From JAAYJR01 sp964545315 (GTDB lineage: Bacteria > Bacteroidota > Bacteroidia > Bacteroidales > Prolixibacteraceae), in NCBI GenBank assembly GCA_964545315.1, contig CAZJGI010000013.1, positions 5,598 to 69,597 of the forward strand: a DNA stretch of 64,000 nt. Reading direction: 5' to 3'. Under the pieces are notes generated by a model, which was not told the DNA's origin, did no database searches, and saw nothing but the letters and a program-made list of their open reading frames with translations. Positions 26,404 through 34,123 of this stretch are shown in pieces. Position 1 is the stretch's first letter. Each line of letters opens with the position of its first letter. A program made the translations under genes and the position numbers.

Positions 26404-27732
26404 ATGAAGAGGATATATTCCAAAAATTTAGTTCAGCCTGTTCGCCGGATTAATGTTATTACAATGGGATGCTCAAAGAACCTGGTTGATTCCGAGGTTT
26501 TAATGGGGCAGATGGAACGGAGTGAATTTGAAGTGTATCATGATGCTGAAGGAACAGGCTATGACGCTGTTATAATTAATACATGCGGATTTATTCATGA
26601 TGCAAAGCAGGAATCGATTGATATGATCCTTCAATATGCTGATGCAAAATTAAGGGGTGAAATAGGCAGACTTTATGTGATGGGTTGTCTTTCTCAAAGA
26701 TACATGAAAGAACTTGAACACGAAATCCCTGAGGTTGATCGGTACTTCGGAAAGTTCGACATAAAAGCTGTTACTTCTGAGTTGAACATCACTTTTCAGC
26801 CTGAACATATCCATGAACGTAAAATTACAACTCCATCGTATTATTCATATCTTAAAATATCAGAAGGGTGTTCCAGAACATGTGCTTTTTGCGCAATACC
26901 TTTAATGACAGGAAAATATAAATCAGTACCGGTTGAGAACCTTGTTTCAGAAGCAGAATATCTATCAAAGCAGGGAGTCCGTGAACTTTTATTAATAGCT
27001 CAGGATTTGTCATATTATGGCAAAGACATATATGGAAAAAATAAATTATCTGAATTAACAGGTTTGATATCAGCAATTGATAATATAGAATGGATAAGGC
27101 TTCATTATCTATATCCGTCAAATGTACAGTATGATCTTGCGGATGTTATGCTGAATATTCCGAAAGTATGCAAATACCTTGACATACCTCTTCAGCATAT
27201 ATCTGATCCTGTGTTGAAGAGAATGCGCCGCAGAGTTACCCGCAGTCAGATTGAATCTATAATTGAACATTTTAGGAAAAGGGTAGGGGGGATATCCTTG
27301 AGAACAACCATGATGGTAGGTTTCCCGGGAGAGACTGAAGCTGATTTTGAGGAACTTAAAAAATTTATAATTGATGCAAAATTTGAAAGGTTAGGCGTAT
27401 TTTCATACTCACATGAGGAGGGTACATTTGCAGCACGAAAATATGAAGATAATATTCCCGGGGAGGTTAAACAGGCCCGTGCAGGGGAATTGATGGAAAT
27501 ACAACGGGGTATATCAGCGGAACTCAATAATAAGAAAATTGGAATGATATATAAAGTTATTATTGACCGTAAGGAAGGTAACAAATATGTCGGCCGCACT
27601 GAATTTGACTCTCCCGAAGTTGATGGTGAGGTCTATATCAGTTCAGGGCCCGAACTGGAAACGGGCAGCTTTTATCAGGTAAAAATAACCGGAGCTGATG
27701 AATATGACCTTTATGGTCATGTCCTTAAATAA
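26404..27732 (+). CDS. rimO: Ribosomal protein S12 methylthiotransferase RimO
   Basis: A 442-aa radical-SAM enzyme that methylthiolates Asp88 of ribosomal protein S12. The N-terminal UPF0004 domain opens VITMGCSKNLVDSEVL, whose GCSKNLVDSE distinguishes RimO from MiaB. The radical-SAM triad is CSRTCAFC (about residues 155-162). A TRAM domain closes the protein (about 375-440). I use the ATG at 26404; a GTG at 26392 four codons earlier is an equal alternative. It is divergent from the phosphatase-like gene. Confidence 0.95.
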   Translation: MKRIYSKNLVQPVRRINVITMGCSKNLVDSEVLMGQMERSEFEVYHDAEGTGYDAVIINTCGFIHDAKQESIDMILQYADAKLRGEIGRLYVMGCLSQRYMKELEHEIPEVDRYFGKFDIKAVTSELNITFQPEHIHERKITTPSYYSYLKISEGCSRTCAFCAIPLMTGKYKSVPVENLVSEAEYLSKQGVRELLLIAQDLSYYGKDIYGKNKLSELTGLISAIDNIEWIRLHYLYPSNVQYDLADVMLNIPKVCKYLDIPLQHISDPVLKRMRRRVTRSQIESIIEHFRKRVGGISLRTTMMVGFPGETEADFEELKKFIIDAKFERLGVFSYSHEEGTFAARKYEDNIPGEVKQARAGELMEIQRGISAELNNKKIGMIYKVIIDRKEGNKYVGRTEFDSPEVDGEVYISSGPELETGSFYQVKITGADEYDLYGHVLK

Positions 27733-27782
27733 GATGTATTTCATTTTCCGATACCAGGAGAAATATAACTGAAATTATTGAA

Positions 27783-28787
27783 TCAGGGCTTTTTAATTCT
27801 CTCACCATCAAACAGGTAAATAATGGACAATTGTTGTTGTTGGTCCGGATCATTCCAGTCGATAAGATGAAAGGAGAGGTTAAACCTTCCCTTAACCCTT
27901 GGATGATTTATGAAAAACCATATTATATCAGTACGCCAGTAATTTTGAGTTCTGTAAAACCTGTCGCCATAAGCAAATTCATTCCCGTCCCCACTTTTCA
28001 TAACGGATTTGATCCCATAGTTTTTATATCTTCCTTCTGCCTCCGCATAAAAACTGTTTGCCGTAATAAACCCATCAGTTATACCACGGTCCCTGAACAT
28101 TGAAGTGAGTATGCCGGCTTTTATGTTGCCTGTGAATGTTTTTTCTGCAGGAGTTCTTATTCCTGCCTGAACTGAATAACCAAAATAATCTTTAATCTGG
28201 TCCCCGGGTATGTCTATTGCCGCTCCTGCATCATGGAAAAGCAGCAGGTAATTTTGGACAAATAAAAGTTTGTGAAATACTTCACCGGAAAAACCGGCCA
28301 TGAAATTTTCACGGTTATAATCGGTCTGTCTGCTTACCCAGTCGACAAATCCGGCTTCATGTCCCCATGCCCATTGAATTTTTCCGAAAAGTCCTTCTAT
28401 ATTAGGGCGGTAATAGAGTAAGGTATCCGTCAGCATTGCAAGAGGAAAATTTATTGTTCCCCTCCTTGGAAAAGCGCCAAATTTAAATTCTTTTATTTTA
28501 TCAGTATATTGATAATACAGAGTTAGGTTAGGCTTTTTATAATCAATATCACTCCCAAATTCCAAAAGGTGGCTTATGCCTGTCCTGATTCTGTGGTTTT
28601 CAAATTTCAGGCCTGCTTCAAAAGCTCCCCTGCTTCCCAGGATTGTTTGTGACATTGCTTTCCTGCTGAAAAATTCCCTGTTATCACCGATTCCTTCAAA
28701 TGAAACAAGATACTCAATATTCTGGGCTTTCCCCGGGATGGAAAAAGTCACCAATAGCAGCATTAATATTTTTCCGGTAATTTTCAT
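27783..28787 (-). CDS. Predicted outer-membrane beta-barrel protein, unknown
   Basis: A 334-aa protein with a signal peptide (MKITGKILMLLLVTFSIPGKA). The mature part consists of alternating aromatic and polar strands (for example LTLYYQYTDKIKEFKFGAF and FNLSFHLIDW), with the pattern and length of a 12- to 16-stranded porin-like barrel. It ends in charged residues instead of the usual terminal aromatic. No family is recognised. It is preceded on the same strand by the PAP2 gene (87 nt), so co-transcription is possible. Confidence 0.6.
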   Translation of the reverse strand: MKITGKILMLLLVTFSIPGKAQNIEYLVSFEGIGDNREFFSRKAMSQTILGSRGAFEAGLKFENHRIRTGISHLLEFGSDIDYKKPNLTLYYQYTDKIKEFKFGAFPRRGTINFPLAMLTDTLLYYRPNIEGLFGKIQWAWGHEAGFVDWVSRQTDYNRENFMAGFSGEVFHKLLFVQNYLLLFHDAGAAIDIPGDQIKDYFGYSVQAGIRTPAEKTFTGNIKAGILTSMFRDRGITDGFITANSFYAEAEGRYKNYGIKSVMKSGDGNEFAYGDRFYRTQNYWRTDIIWFFINHPRVKGRFNLSFHLIDWNDPDQQQQLSIIYLFDGERIKKP

Positions 28788-28874
28788 CGAAAGGGATATA
28801 ATAATTTTTCGCTAAAGTAATAATTTGATAAACTATTCAGATTTAAATATGAAGAAATAACCTCATATTAAATA

Positions 28875-29714
28875 TTAGAATGTATATAATAAAGAGACAC
28901 CGTTTTGTTTTCCGGTTTTAAAAGGTAATATATCAAATCTTCGCAGATGTTGATTGTCCCATTTATACTGGTGTGTGAGAAGTATCAGTTCGGTTGACAT
29001 GATTCCGATACCTGCCCCTGCGAGCACATCGGAGAGCCAGTGGGCACCTTTAGCCAGGCGCAGGACACCGACTGACGCAGCACATGAGTAAGCCCCGATG
29101 CTGTACCAGACATTTGAGCTCCCGTATTCCCTGTGCATCAGGTGGGCAAGACAAAAAGCCTTACTGGTGTGACCTGAGGGGAATGAACGTAAGTCTCCGC
29201 CGGGCCTCTCCACGTTGGTAAGGTATTTCAGACGGTCGGTAATTATGCTGTTAAATAAAAAACTTTTTACAGCTAAGGCAGTCGTGTTGCCAAAGTTATT
29301 CTCACCCCGCACCCCAATGGCTTTTAATGCATAAACAGCAGCCAGAGGAGCATACTGTGCATAATCGTCTAATTTTCCGGTATACCGGCAATTATCCTGG
29401 AAATAGTCGTTAATATTCTCTTTTATTCCTGTCATAAAATGTAAAGCAGTTCCGCCTGATATCAGCAGGGCAGGGGCGATGAAGGGCTTTATACCCTTTT
29501 TTTCAAACGGGTACCTGAAATTTAAGTTATGGATTGAATCAGGATTATTATTAAGGATGCCTGTGTGGATTGCATACAGATTGAAATCATTATTGTTTTT
29601 ATGATCATCTTCATTTTCTGAAAAGGTAAGTATTTTTGACTGACTTTGAATGCACAGTATAAATAATAAAGCAGTAATTATAAACCGGTATATACCTATT
29701 TTTTTATCCGGCAT
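28875..29714 (-). CDS. PAP2-family lipid phosphatase
   Basis: A 279-aa protein with an N-terminal hydrophobic anchor or signal and a complete PAP2 active site: KYLTNVERP (K-x6-RP), FPSGHTS (PSGH) and LRLAKGAHWLSD (R-x5-H-x3-D, with Leu in place of the usual Ser). Such enzymes remove phosphate from undecaprenyl pyrophosphate, phosphatidic acid or lipid A. Its first codons (MPDKKIG) lie in a 22-nt sequence repeated at the start of the MNT gene 722 nt away. The first copy of that repeat covers both the start of this gene and the stop of the HEPN gene. Confidence 0.85.
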   Translation of the reverse strand: MPDKKIGIYRFIITALLFILCIQSQSKILTFSENEDDHKNNNDFNLYAIHTGILNNNPDSIHNLNFRYPFEKKGIKPFIAPALLISGGTALHFMTGIKENINDYFQDNCRYTGKLDDYAQYAPLAAVYALKAIGVRGENNFGNTTALAVKSFLFNSIITDRLKYLTNVERPGGDLRSFPSGHTSKAFCLAHLMHREYGSSNVWYSIGAYSCAASVGVLRLAKGAHWLSDVLAGAGIGIMSTELILLTHQYKWDNQHLRRFDILPFKTGKQNGVSLLYTF

Positions 29715-29722
29715 TTTTTCTT
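29701..29722. repeat. 22-nt direct repeat, copy 1
   Basis: Identical to 30423-30444 (TTTTTATCCGGC, then AT5-6CTT). It spans the PAP2 start codon and the last bases of the HEPN gene. The identity ends at both sides. Confidence 0.8.
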
Positions 29723-30119
29723 AACTTAATAAATCCTCAATTTTCGTTCTAACAATTTGTTTTATCACATTCGCAATTTGGATATATTCTCGGGTTTCAT
29801 TTTCTGAAGGATTATATAAATCTCCCGGATAACGAATTTCTACACCAAAGTCGCTCAGATTTTTTGGATCAATTTCTGCAAAATCATTGTCAAAATCTTC
29901 ACATTCTGATAGCAAATATTCGATATTATGTGTTTTTTTTATCTCTTTTCCATTAGCAATCAAGAAAGCTTTCAGATATTTTTCAACAGTCTGTTGGCAA
30001 TGAAAACAAACTGCAGAAGCAGCTATTAATTGTGGTTCTGTAAGTTTGCTGACAACAATTAAGTCCTCGTCAGCTTTTTCCATCCATAGTTTAATATATG
30101 CTTTTGTCTCTTTATTCAT
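29721..30119 (-). CDS. HEPN-domain protein, partner of MNT nucleotidyltransferase
   Basis: A 132-aa helical protein of the HEPN family: the ASAVCFHCQQTVEKYLKAFL helix (about residues 34-53), KTHNIEYLLSEC, and EIRYPGDLYNPSENETR near the C-terminus. It lacks the R-x4-6-H RNase motif of toxic HEPN proteins, so it resembles the HI0074-type substrate-binding partner more than an RNase toxin. Its ATG overlaps the MNT stop by 4 nt (ATGA), implying coupled translation and complex formation. The two genes probably act as a toxin-antitoxin-like or nucleotide-transfer module. Confidence 0.85.
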   Translation of the reverse strand: MNKETKAYIKLWMEKADEDLIVVSKLTEPQLIAASAVCFHCQQTVEKYLKAFLIANGKEIKKTHNIEYLLSECEDFDNDFAEIDPKNLSDFGVEIRYPGDLYNPSENETREYIQIANVIKQIVRTKIEDLLS

Positions 30120-30436
30120 ATGGGAATTCCTTCTTGTAATATTACTCTCACAATATGACCCGTTACCTTTTTTTTGGTTTTAATTTCGTCTTCACTGTGG
30201 ATTAGGATATCAGCCGGAATTTTTTGTTTGGCCAGTTTTTTCCTTAATAAAGCTTTTATAAAATTTTTTTCCTGAATATCAAGATTGTTTTTGGTGATGA
30301 TCATAAAATCAAAATCGCTATCATCAGACCAGGTATTTTTTGCCCTTGAACCAAACAGTAATATTTTACTGTCAGGGAGCAGGGAAATAGTCCACTCTTT
30401 GATCAGATTCAGAGCTTTAATATTTTTATCCGGCAT
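30116..30436 (-). CDS. Minimal nucleotidyltransferase (MNT)
   Basis: A 106-aa protein started at the ATG at 30436; an in-frame TTG at 30448 would add four residues. The pol-beta-type motif is complete: LLFGSRAKNTWSDDSDFDFMI (GS-x9-11-D-x-D), with the third Asp expected in the DILIHSEDE strand. Paired with the HEPN gene, it could AMPylate its partner or another target, as described for type VII systems. The start codon lies inside the second copy of the 22-nt repeat. Confidence 0.88.
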   Translation of the reverse strand: MPDKNIKALNLIKEWTISLLPDSKILLFGSRAKNTWSDDSDFDFMIITKNNLDIQEKNFIKALLRKKLAKQKIPADILIHSEDEIKTKKKVTGHIVRVILQEGIPI

Positions 30437-30444
30437 TTTTTCTT
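30423..30444. repeat. 22-nt direct repeat, copy 2
   Basis: Identical to 29701-29722. It covers the MNT start codon, giving both MNT and PAP2 proteins an M-P-D-K beginning. The two copies bracket the HEPN/MNT pair. Confidence 0.8.
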
Positions 30445-30580
30445 TCAAAGGTAGAAAAATAATTGTTTCAAACCAGTGAATGTTTCAATGTTTGAGAGTT
30501 CCAATTGTTCCAGGTTTCACGTTCCTGTTGTTAACAAACTACCAGGACGAACTAACTATTGTTTCAGGCTTCGCCATTAC

Positions 30581-30625
30581 AATGTAATATGGCCGGCTCA
30601 AATTTTGAGCCGGCCATATTACATT
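30581..30625. repeat. 45-nt near-perfect palindrome
   Basis: A 22-nt arm (30581-30602, containing ATGGCCGGCTCAAA) and its exact complement (30604-30625) around a single T. It forms a very stable cruciform or hairpin downstream of ilvC. No T-run follows on the minus strand, so a simple terminator is doubtful; it may block 3' exonucleases or be a palindromic repeat unit. Confidence 0.7.
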
Positions 30626-30648
30626 AAAGATTATTGTATTACAACTAT

Positions 30649-30673
30649 CCTTAGCTTAGTTGTTAAGCTAAGG
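30649..30673 (-). terminator. Hairpin just after ilvC, possible terminator
   Basis: Stem CCTTAGCTTA / TAAGCTAAGG with a 5-nt loop, 18 nt past the ilvC stop. It lacks a strong U-run. Together with the palindrome at 30581-30625 it probably ends or stabilises the ilv transcript. Confidence 0.45.
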
Positions 30674-30690
30674 GCTTTTAATCTTAAGGA

Positions 30691-31737
30691 TCAGGTACCG
30701 GGACGTAGTTTCCGCACTGCTGCACCAGCCTGCCATAGTTCGGAATCTCTCATTTCCTTCAGTTCGGCATTGAGATTATTTTTATAATCCGGGCTGCTTA
30801 ATGAATCGAGAACTCGTTTTGTCTCTTTGCCTGATTTAACACTTTCATAAAGTTCGTTAAAAACAGGCAGGGTTGCATTTCTGAATTTATGTCTCCAGTC
30901 GAGAGCACCTCTTTGAGCTGTAGCACTGCAGTTAGCATACATCCAGTCCATACCGTTCTGGTCGACCAACCTGATAAGGCTTTGTGTCAGTTCTTCCACA
31001 GTTTCGTTAAATGCTTCAGAGGGGCTGTGTCCTTTTTCACGTAAAACCTGATACTGAGCCTCTATTATTCCTGCAAGAGCTCCCATCAACACACCTCTTT
31101 CTCCTGTCAGGTCTGAAAAGACTTCATTTTCGAAAGTTGTCGGGAACAGGTACCCTGATCCAATAGCAATACCCAGTGCTAAAGTACGCTCTTCAGCTCT
31201 TCCCGTATAATCCTGGAATATTGCATAGCTTGAGTTAATTCCGTGCCCTGCGAGAAAATTTTTACGAACGCTTGTTCCCGAACCTTTGGGGGCCACCAGT
31301 ATAACATCTATGTTTTTCGGAGGGATAACCCCTGTCTGTTCTTTATAGGTAATAGAAAATCCATGCGAAAAATAGAGAGCATCACCTTCATTCAGGCAAG
31401 TTTTAATATTTGGCCAAAGTATGCGCTGGGCAGCATCAGAAACGAGGTATTGAATGATAGTGCCTTTTTTTGCTGCCTCTTCGACAGGGAAAAGGGTTTT
31501 TCCGGGTATAAAACCATCACGTACAGCTTTGTCCCAATCATCCTTAAACTCAGGTGCCTGGCCTATGATAACATCAAAACCGTTATCCTTCAGATTTAGT
31601 GCCTGGGCAGGGCCTTGTACACCGTACCCAATAATTGCTATTGTTTCATTTTTTAGCACTTCCCGTGCTTTTTCCATTGGAAATTCTTCGCGAAGAACAA
31701 CATTTTCGCTTACTCCGCCAAAGTCTATTTGTGCCAT
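30691..31737 (-). CDS. ilvC: Ketol-acid reductoisomerase
   Basis: A 348-aa enzyme that isomerises and reduces acetolactate or acetohydroxybutyrate with NADPH, second step of Val/Ile/Leu synthesis. The N-terminal Rossmann fold has IIGYGVQGPAQALNLKDNG (about 34-52), then YFSHGFSI and VAPKGSG. The C-terminal knotted domain has DLTGERGVLMGALAG and the acidic metal ligands EVFSD and E in EAQYQ. The Gln after GYG (GYGVQG) is the common GYGSQG with Val. It is the last gene of the ilvDBNC operon, 82 nt after ilvN. Confidence 0.95.
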   Translation of the reverse strand: MAQIDFGGVSENVVLREEFPMEKAREVLKNETIAIIGYGVQGPAQALNLKDNGFDVIIGQAPEFKDDWDKAVRDGFIPGKTLFPVEEAAKKGTIIQYLVSDAAQRILWPNIKTCLNEGDALYFSHGFSITYKEQTGVIPPKNIDVILVAPKGSGTSVRKNFLAGHGINSSYAIFQDYTGRAEERTLALGIAIGSGYLFPTTFENEVFSDLTGERGVLMGALAGIIEAQYQVLREKGHSPSEAFNETVEELTQSLIRLVDQNGMDWMYANCSATAQRGALDWRHKFRNATLPVFNELYESVKSGKETKRVLDSLSSPDYKNNLNAELKEMRDSELWQAGAAVRKLRPGT

Positions 31738-31819
31738 AATTTTCTTATTTATATTTTAAATATTTCAGTTATTAATTTCTCCAAAATTATTAATTTTTAT
31801 TTAGTTTTGAATACCTTAA

Positions 31820-32365
31820 CTAATCAATATTGTTAAGCATAGCATCCCTTTCTTTCAGAAATTCTGATAATCTTTCAATAGGATCGCGTGTAAGGGCGAC
31901 TCTGCCGGAACGTATAAATTGCAGTACTTTTGATTTGTTTAACTCTTCAAACAGAGCCTGTGTTTCTTCTTTATGTCCGGTTTTTTCTATTATAGTGTAT
32001 TCCCTGGTAATTTCAAGAATTCTGGCCCCTGAATTCCGCACTATTTTTTCTATTGTATCATTTTCATATAGTGTCTCTGTGCTTACTTTATACAATGCCA
32101 GTTCCTGATATATCATTTCATCATTAGTAGCATAAAATGCCTTAAGGACGTCAATTTGTTTATCTATCTGTCCAACTATTTTTTCTGCGGTTTCAGCAGT
32201 TGCATTTATAACAATAGTGAATTTAAAGACACCGGGGATTGCTGATTCCGAAACAGTAAGACTTTCGATGTTTATTTTTCTCCTTGTAAATACGATTGTA
32301 ATCCGTGTGAGTAAACCGATGTGGTTTTCGGAATAAATAGTTATTATATATTCTTGCTTCATCAT
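31820..32365 (-). CDS. ilvN: Acetolactate synthase small (regulatory) subunit
   Basis: A 181-aa protein with an N-terminal ACT domain, the valine-binding regulatory module (EYIITIYSENHIGLLTRIT, about residues 4-22, through about 75), and the C-terminal ALS_ss_C region (about 85-165). It confers valine feedback control on IlvB and raises its activity. It lies 35 nt downstream of ilvB. Two tandem Met codons open the gene. Confidence 0.93.
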   Translation of the reverse strand: MMKQEYIITIYSENHIGLLTRITIVFTRRKINIESLTVSESAIPGVFKFTIVINATAETAEKIVGQIDKQIDVLKAFYATNDEMIYQELALYKVSTETLYENDTIEKIVRNSGARILEITREYTIIEKTGHKEETQALFEELNKSKVLQFIRSGRVALTRDPIERLSEFLKERDAMLNNID

Positions 32366-32400
32366 TCTGAGTTTTATTATTAATGTTTGGTACTAATTAT

Positions 32401-34098
32401 TCATGGTTCCAGCATAACATCTGAAACAGAGGCTCCTGCAGGCACCATAGGGAATACGTTATCTTCCTTTTCAATAGTAACTTCAAGCAGGTATGGACCT
32501 TTATGGTCGACCATTTTTTTAACACTTTCTTCCAAATCTTCACGATGGTCCACTTTATTTGCTTCAATGCCAAATCCTTTTGCAATGGTTATAAAATCCG
32601 GATTTTGCAGTTCGGTGAATGAGTACCTTTTTTCAAAGAATAGTTGTTGCCATTGTCTTACCATACCCAGGAAATGGTTATTCAGTAAGATAATTTTAAC
32701 AGGTAGTTTATTTTGAGCAATTGTACCGAGTTCCTGTATTGTCATTTGGAATCCGCCGTCACCGATAAAGGTTGCCACGGTACGGTCGGGTGCTCCAATT
32801 TGGGCTCCAATCGCTGCCGGAAGCCCAAATCCCATAGTGCCTAATCCACCGGATGTAACGAAACTTCTTGGATGTTTTATTTTAAAATATCTTGATGCGA
32901 TCATTTGGTGCTGGCCTACATCAGTAACAAGAATAGCTTCATGATTAGTCATATCGCTAACAAAACGGACAACCTCGCCCATGGTAAGGCCGGGCTTAAC
33001 AGGGAAAAGATCTTTTTCGATAATTTTTTCATGTTCTATTTTATGACATTCCCTGAACCTTTCGATCCATTCGTCATGACTGTTTTCTTTTACATTGTCA
33101 AAAAGCATTTTGAGAGACTTTTTTGAATTTCCCAACACAGCAACATCTGTTTTGACAATCTTGTTGATCTCTGCCGGATCGATCTCGAGATGAATTATTT
33201 TTGCTTTTTTTGCATATAAGTTAACATTGCCTGTTACCCTGTCGTCAAAACGCATCCCGATTGCAATAATAAGGTCAGCTTCATTAGTAAGGAGGTTTGG
33301 GCCGTAATTGCCATGCATACCAAGCATTCCAACATTCAGAGGGTGGTCGGAAGGCAGGGCAGATAAGCCAAGCAATGTCCATGCTGCCGGAATGCCTGTC
33401 TTCTCAAGAAATGCTTTTAACTCTTCTTCAGCCTGGCCGATAATCACTCCCTGACCGAAAAGCACCATTGGCCTTTTTGCTGCATTGATAAGATCGGCTG
33501 CCTCTTTTACCCTGAATGGATCAACAGGAAATTCCGGGACATAGCTTCTGACTTTTTTACATTTTTTGTATTCATAATCCAGCATTCCGAATTGTGCATC
33601 TTTGGTAAGGTCTATCAAAACAGGTCCCGGACGTCCCGATTTAGCTATATAAAATGCCTGTGCTATTGTTTCGGGTATTTCATCAGCAGATGTTACCTGA
33701 TAGTTCCATTTTGTCACCGGCATTGAAATACTTACTATGTCTGACTCCTGAAATGCATCTGTTCCAAGTAGCGGGGATGCAACCTGTCCAACGATGCACA
33801 CCATTGGAATTGAATCCAGCATTGCATTGGCAATGCCTGTGATCAGGTTTGTTGCCCCCGGCCCTGAAGTTGCAAAGCATACTCCAACCTTGCCTGTTAC
33901 ACGTGCATAGGCGTCAGCGGCATGAACTGCACCCTGTTCATGCCGTGTCAGAATATGTTTTATTGAATGGTTGTGATCATAAAGTGCATCATAAACAGGC
34001 ATGATTGCCCCTCCCGGATATCCGAAAAAGGTATCAACCCCCTCTTCCAAAAGGGAAAGTATAACTGCTTGTGATCCTGAAATTTTTTTTGTTTTCAT
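32401..34098 (-). CDS. ilvB: Acetolactate synthase large (catalytic) subunit
   Basis: A 565-aa ThDP- and FAD-dependent enzyme condensing pyruvate to acetolactate. Visible features: FFGYPGGAIMPVYDAL (about 19-34), HEQGAVHAADAYAR with the catalytic Glu, FATSGPGATNL, the central FAD-binding domain, and the ThDP/Mg motif TFIGDGGFQMT ending in LLNNHFLG. The length is normal. The stop lies 35 nt before ilvN and the start 25 nt after ilvD. Confidence 0.96.
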   Translation of the reverse strand: MKTKKISGSQAVILSLLEEGVDTFFGYPGGAIMPVYDALYDHNHSIKHILTRHEQGAVHAADAYARVTGKVGVCFATSGPGATNLITGIANAMLDSIPMVCIVGQVASPLLGTDAFQESDIVSISMPVTKWNYQVTSADEIPETIAQAFYIAKSGRPGPVLIDLTKDAQFGMLDYEYKKCKKVRSYVPEFPVDPFRVKEAADLINAAKRPMVLFGQGVIIGQAEEELKAFLEKTGIPAAWTLLGLSALPSDHPLNVGMLGMHGNYGPNLLTNEADLIIAIGMRFDDRVTGNVNLYAKKAKIIHLEIDPAEINKIVKTDVAVLGNSKKSLKMLFDNVKENSHDEWIERFRECHKIEHEKIIEKDLFPVKPGLTMGEVVRFVSDMTNHEAILVTDVGQHQMIASRYFKIKHPRSFVTSGGLGTMGFGLPAAIGAQIGAPDRTVATFIGDGGFQMTIQELGTIAQNKLPVKIILLNNHFLGMVRQWQQLFFEKRYSFTELQNPDFITIAKGFGIEANKVDHREDLEESVKKMVDHKGPYLLEVTIEKEDNVFPMVPAGASVSDVMLEP

Positions 34099-34123
34099 CT
34101 GTATCTAAATATTTATTAATAAT

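Noticed and set aside
29721..30119. HEPN protein as an RNase toxin
   Set aside because: The R-x4-6-H catalytic motif is missing; the sequence fits the non-RNase partner of a minimal nucleotidyltransferase.
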